Shown here one piece after another: positions 63,791-64,000 of a DNA stretch of 64,000 bases. This stretch comes from Saccharibacillus sp. CPCC 101409 (GTDB taxonomy: Bacteria > Bacillota > Bacilli > Paenibacillales > Paenibacillaceae). The stretch lies in NCBI RefSeq assembly GCF_030518235.1, contig NZ_JAULSA010000001.1, positions 1 through 64,000 on the forward strand, in the 5' to 3' direction. How positions within the stretch are numbered: the stretch's first letter is position 1; each line of letters starts with the position of its first letter. The notes under the pieces are model-generated. The model was not told where the DNA came from, made no database searches, and worked only from the letters and a program-made list of their open reading frames with translations. Made by a program: the position numbers and the translations under genes.

Positions 63791-64000
63791 GCTCGACGCA
63801 CCCCGATTTTTCTTTTTTGATCCGCAAAAATCCGTCCACCGGCATGCTGATCCGCCCGATCCGCAAAGGACTGGCCTACGGCTGGTACGGCGATCCGCAG
63901 ACGTTCAACGTGTATTTCAAAGACGCGGACAACGAAGTTTCCTACAAGCGCAGCGAGCAGGAGGAATTCGAGTATCTCAACGTTTCGCGCTACAACACGC
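63772..64000 (+). CDS. Unidentified protein coupled to RlaP, 3' end outside window
   Basis: ATG 63772 follows GGAGCAGGAG within the end of the RlaP gene; 76 codons are visible with no stop. The start FSFLIRKNPSTGMLIRPIRK, then YGWYGDPQTFNVYFKDADNE, is a beta-rich N-terminus. The phrase FLIRKNP loosely resembles the LLxKNP start of bacterial Hen1 (3'-terminal RNA ribose methyltransferase), which would fit beside RlaP, but I cannot confirm this from 76 residues. Overlap shows translational coupling with RlaP. Confidence 0.5.
   Translation, partial: MAIVQLSSTHPDFSFLIRKNPSTGMLIRPIRKGLAYGWYGDPQTFNVYFKDADNEVSYKRSEQEEFEYLNVSRYNT

Overview
The window looks like a chromosomal segment from a GC-rich (mid-50s to 60% by eye) endospore-forming member of the Paenibacillaceae, with Paenibacillus or Saccharibacillus the best guess. 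The grounds are strong AGGAGG ribosome sites with many TTG/GTG starts, a Spo0E-type phosphatase, dgk/dck deoxynucleoside kinases, copper-amine-oxidase-N domain secreted proteins, GH5 cellulases with X2 and CBM46-like modules, and a c-di-AMP riboswitch on an NlpC/P60 hydrolase. No rRNA, tRNA, CRISPR array, phage or intact insertion sequence was seen.

Layout. 0-5.7 kb: a 5'-truncated PIN protein, a small membrane protein, a YtxH protein with a sigma-B-like promoter, a YgjP-type metallopeptidase, a frameshifted serine hydrolase, a BNR-repeat lipoprotein and a frameshifted MerR gene. 5.7-15.2 kb: a polysaccharide deacetylase, an aberrant carbamoyltransferase between two related small-protein genes (one broken), an ECF sigma/anti-sigma pair, a MerR regulator beside the flavoprotein it probably controls, and a Phd/RelE toxin-antitoxin pair. 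15.5-21.5 kb: a phosphotransferase-like protein, a DUF2087-MFS-phosphatase operon, an ArsR-DUF2087 regulator sharing an operator motif with it, a higBA module and DoxX. 21.6-28.8 kb: two paralogous secreted cellulases flanking an M29 aminopeptidase, then a chemoreceptor. 28.8-33.6 kb: a large non-coding inverted repeat, a P-loop kinase, Nudix, an ATPase remnant and a CrtI-like oxidoreductase/TetR pair. 33.7-35.6 kb: an AT-rich single-gene island encoding a protein with a HEPN-type motif. 35.6-45.3 kb: an ABC exporter with a leader peptide and attenuator, the riboswitch-controlled hydrolase, Spo0E, CYTH, a NifU-N-like protein, and a vWA/PP2C/kinase (TerY-P type) triad. 45.4-54 kb: an LPQTG surface adhesin and a dual-kinase hybrid sensor with a SARP-like response regulator. 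54-64 kb: a DUF2294 protein, dgk/dck, uppP, an L,D-transpeptidase, a small HTH/membrane pair, aroD, a lipoprotein, and an RlaP-type nucleotidyltransferase overlapping a gene that runs off the window and may start an RNA-repair operon.

Together the genes point to envelope maintenance (uppP, L,D-transpeptidase, NlpC/P60, deacetylase, adhesin), plant-polysaccharide use under likely CcpA control (cellulases, cre-like sites), and stress or defence functions (two toxin-antitoxin modules, PIN, HEPN island, TerY-P triad, RlaP). The most unusual non-coding signal is a repeat found three times at intergenic positions. Its two stems are kept by different base pairs in each copy. A second, unrelated large inverted repeat sits between duplicated terminator hairpins.
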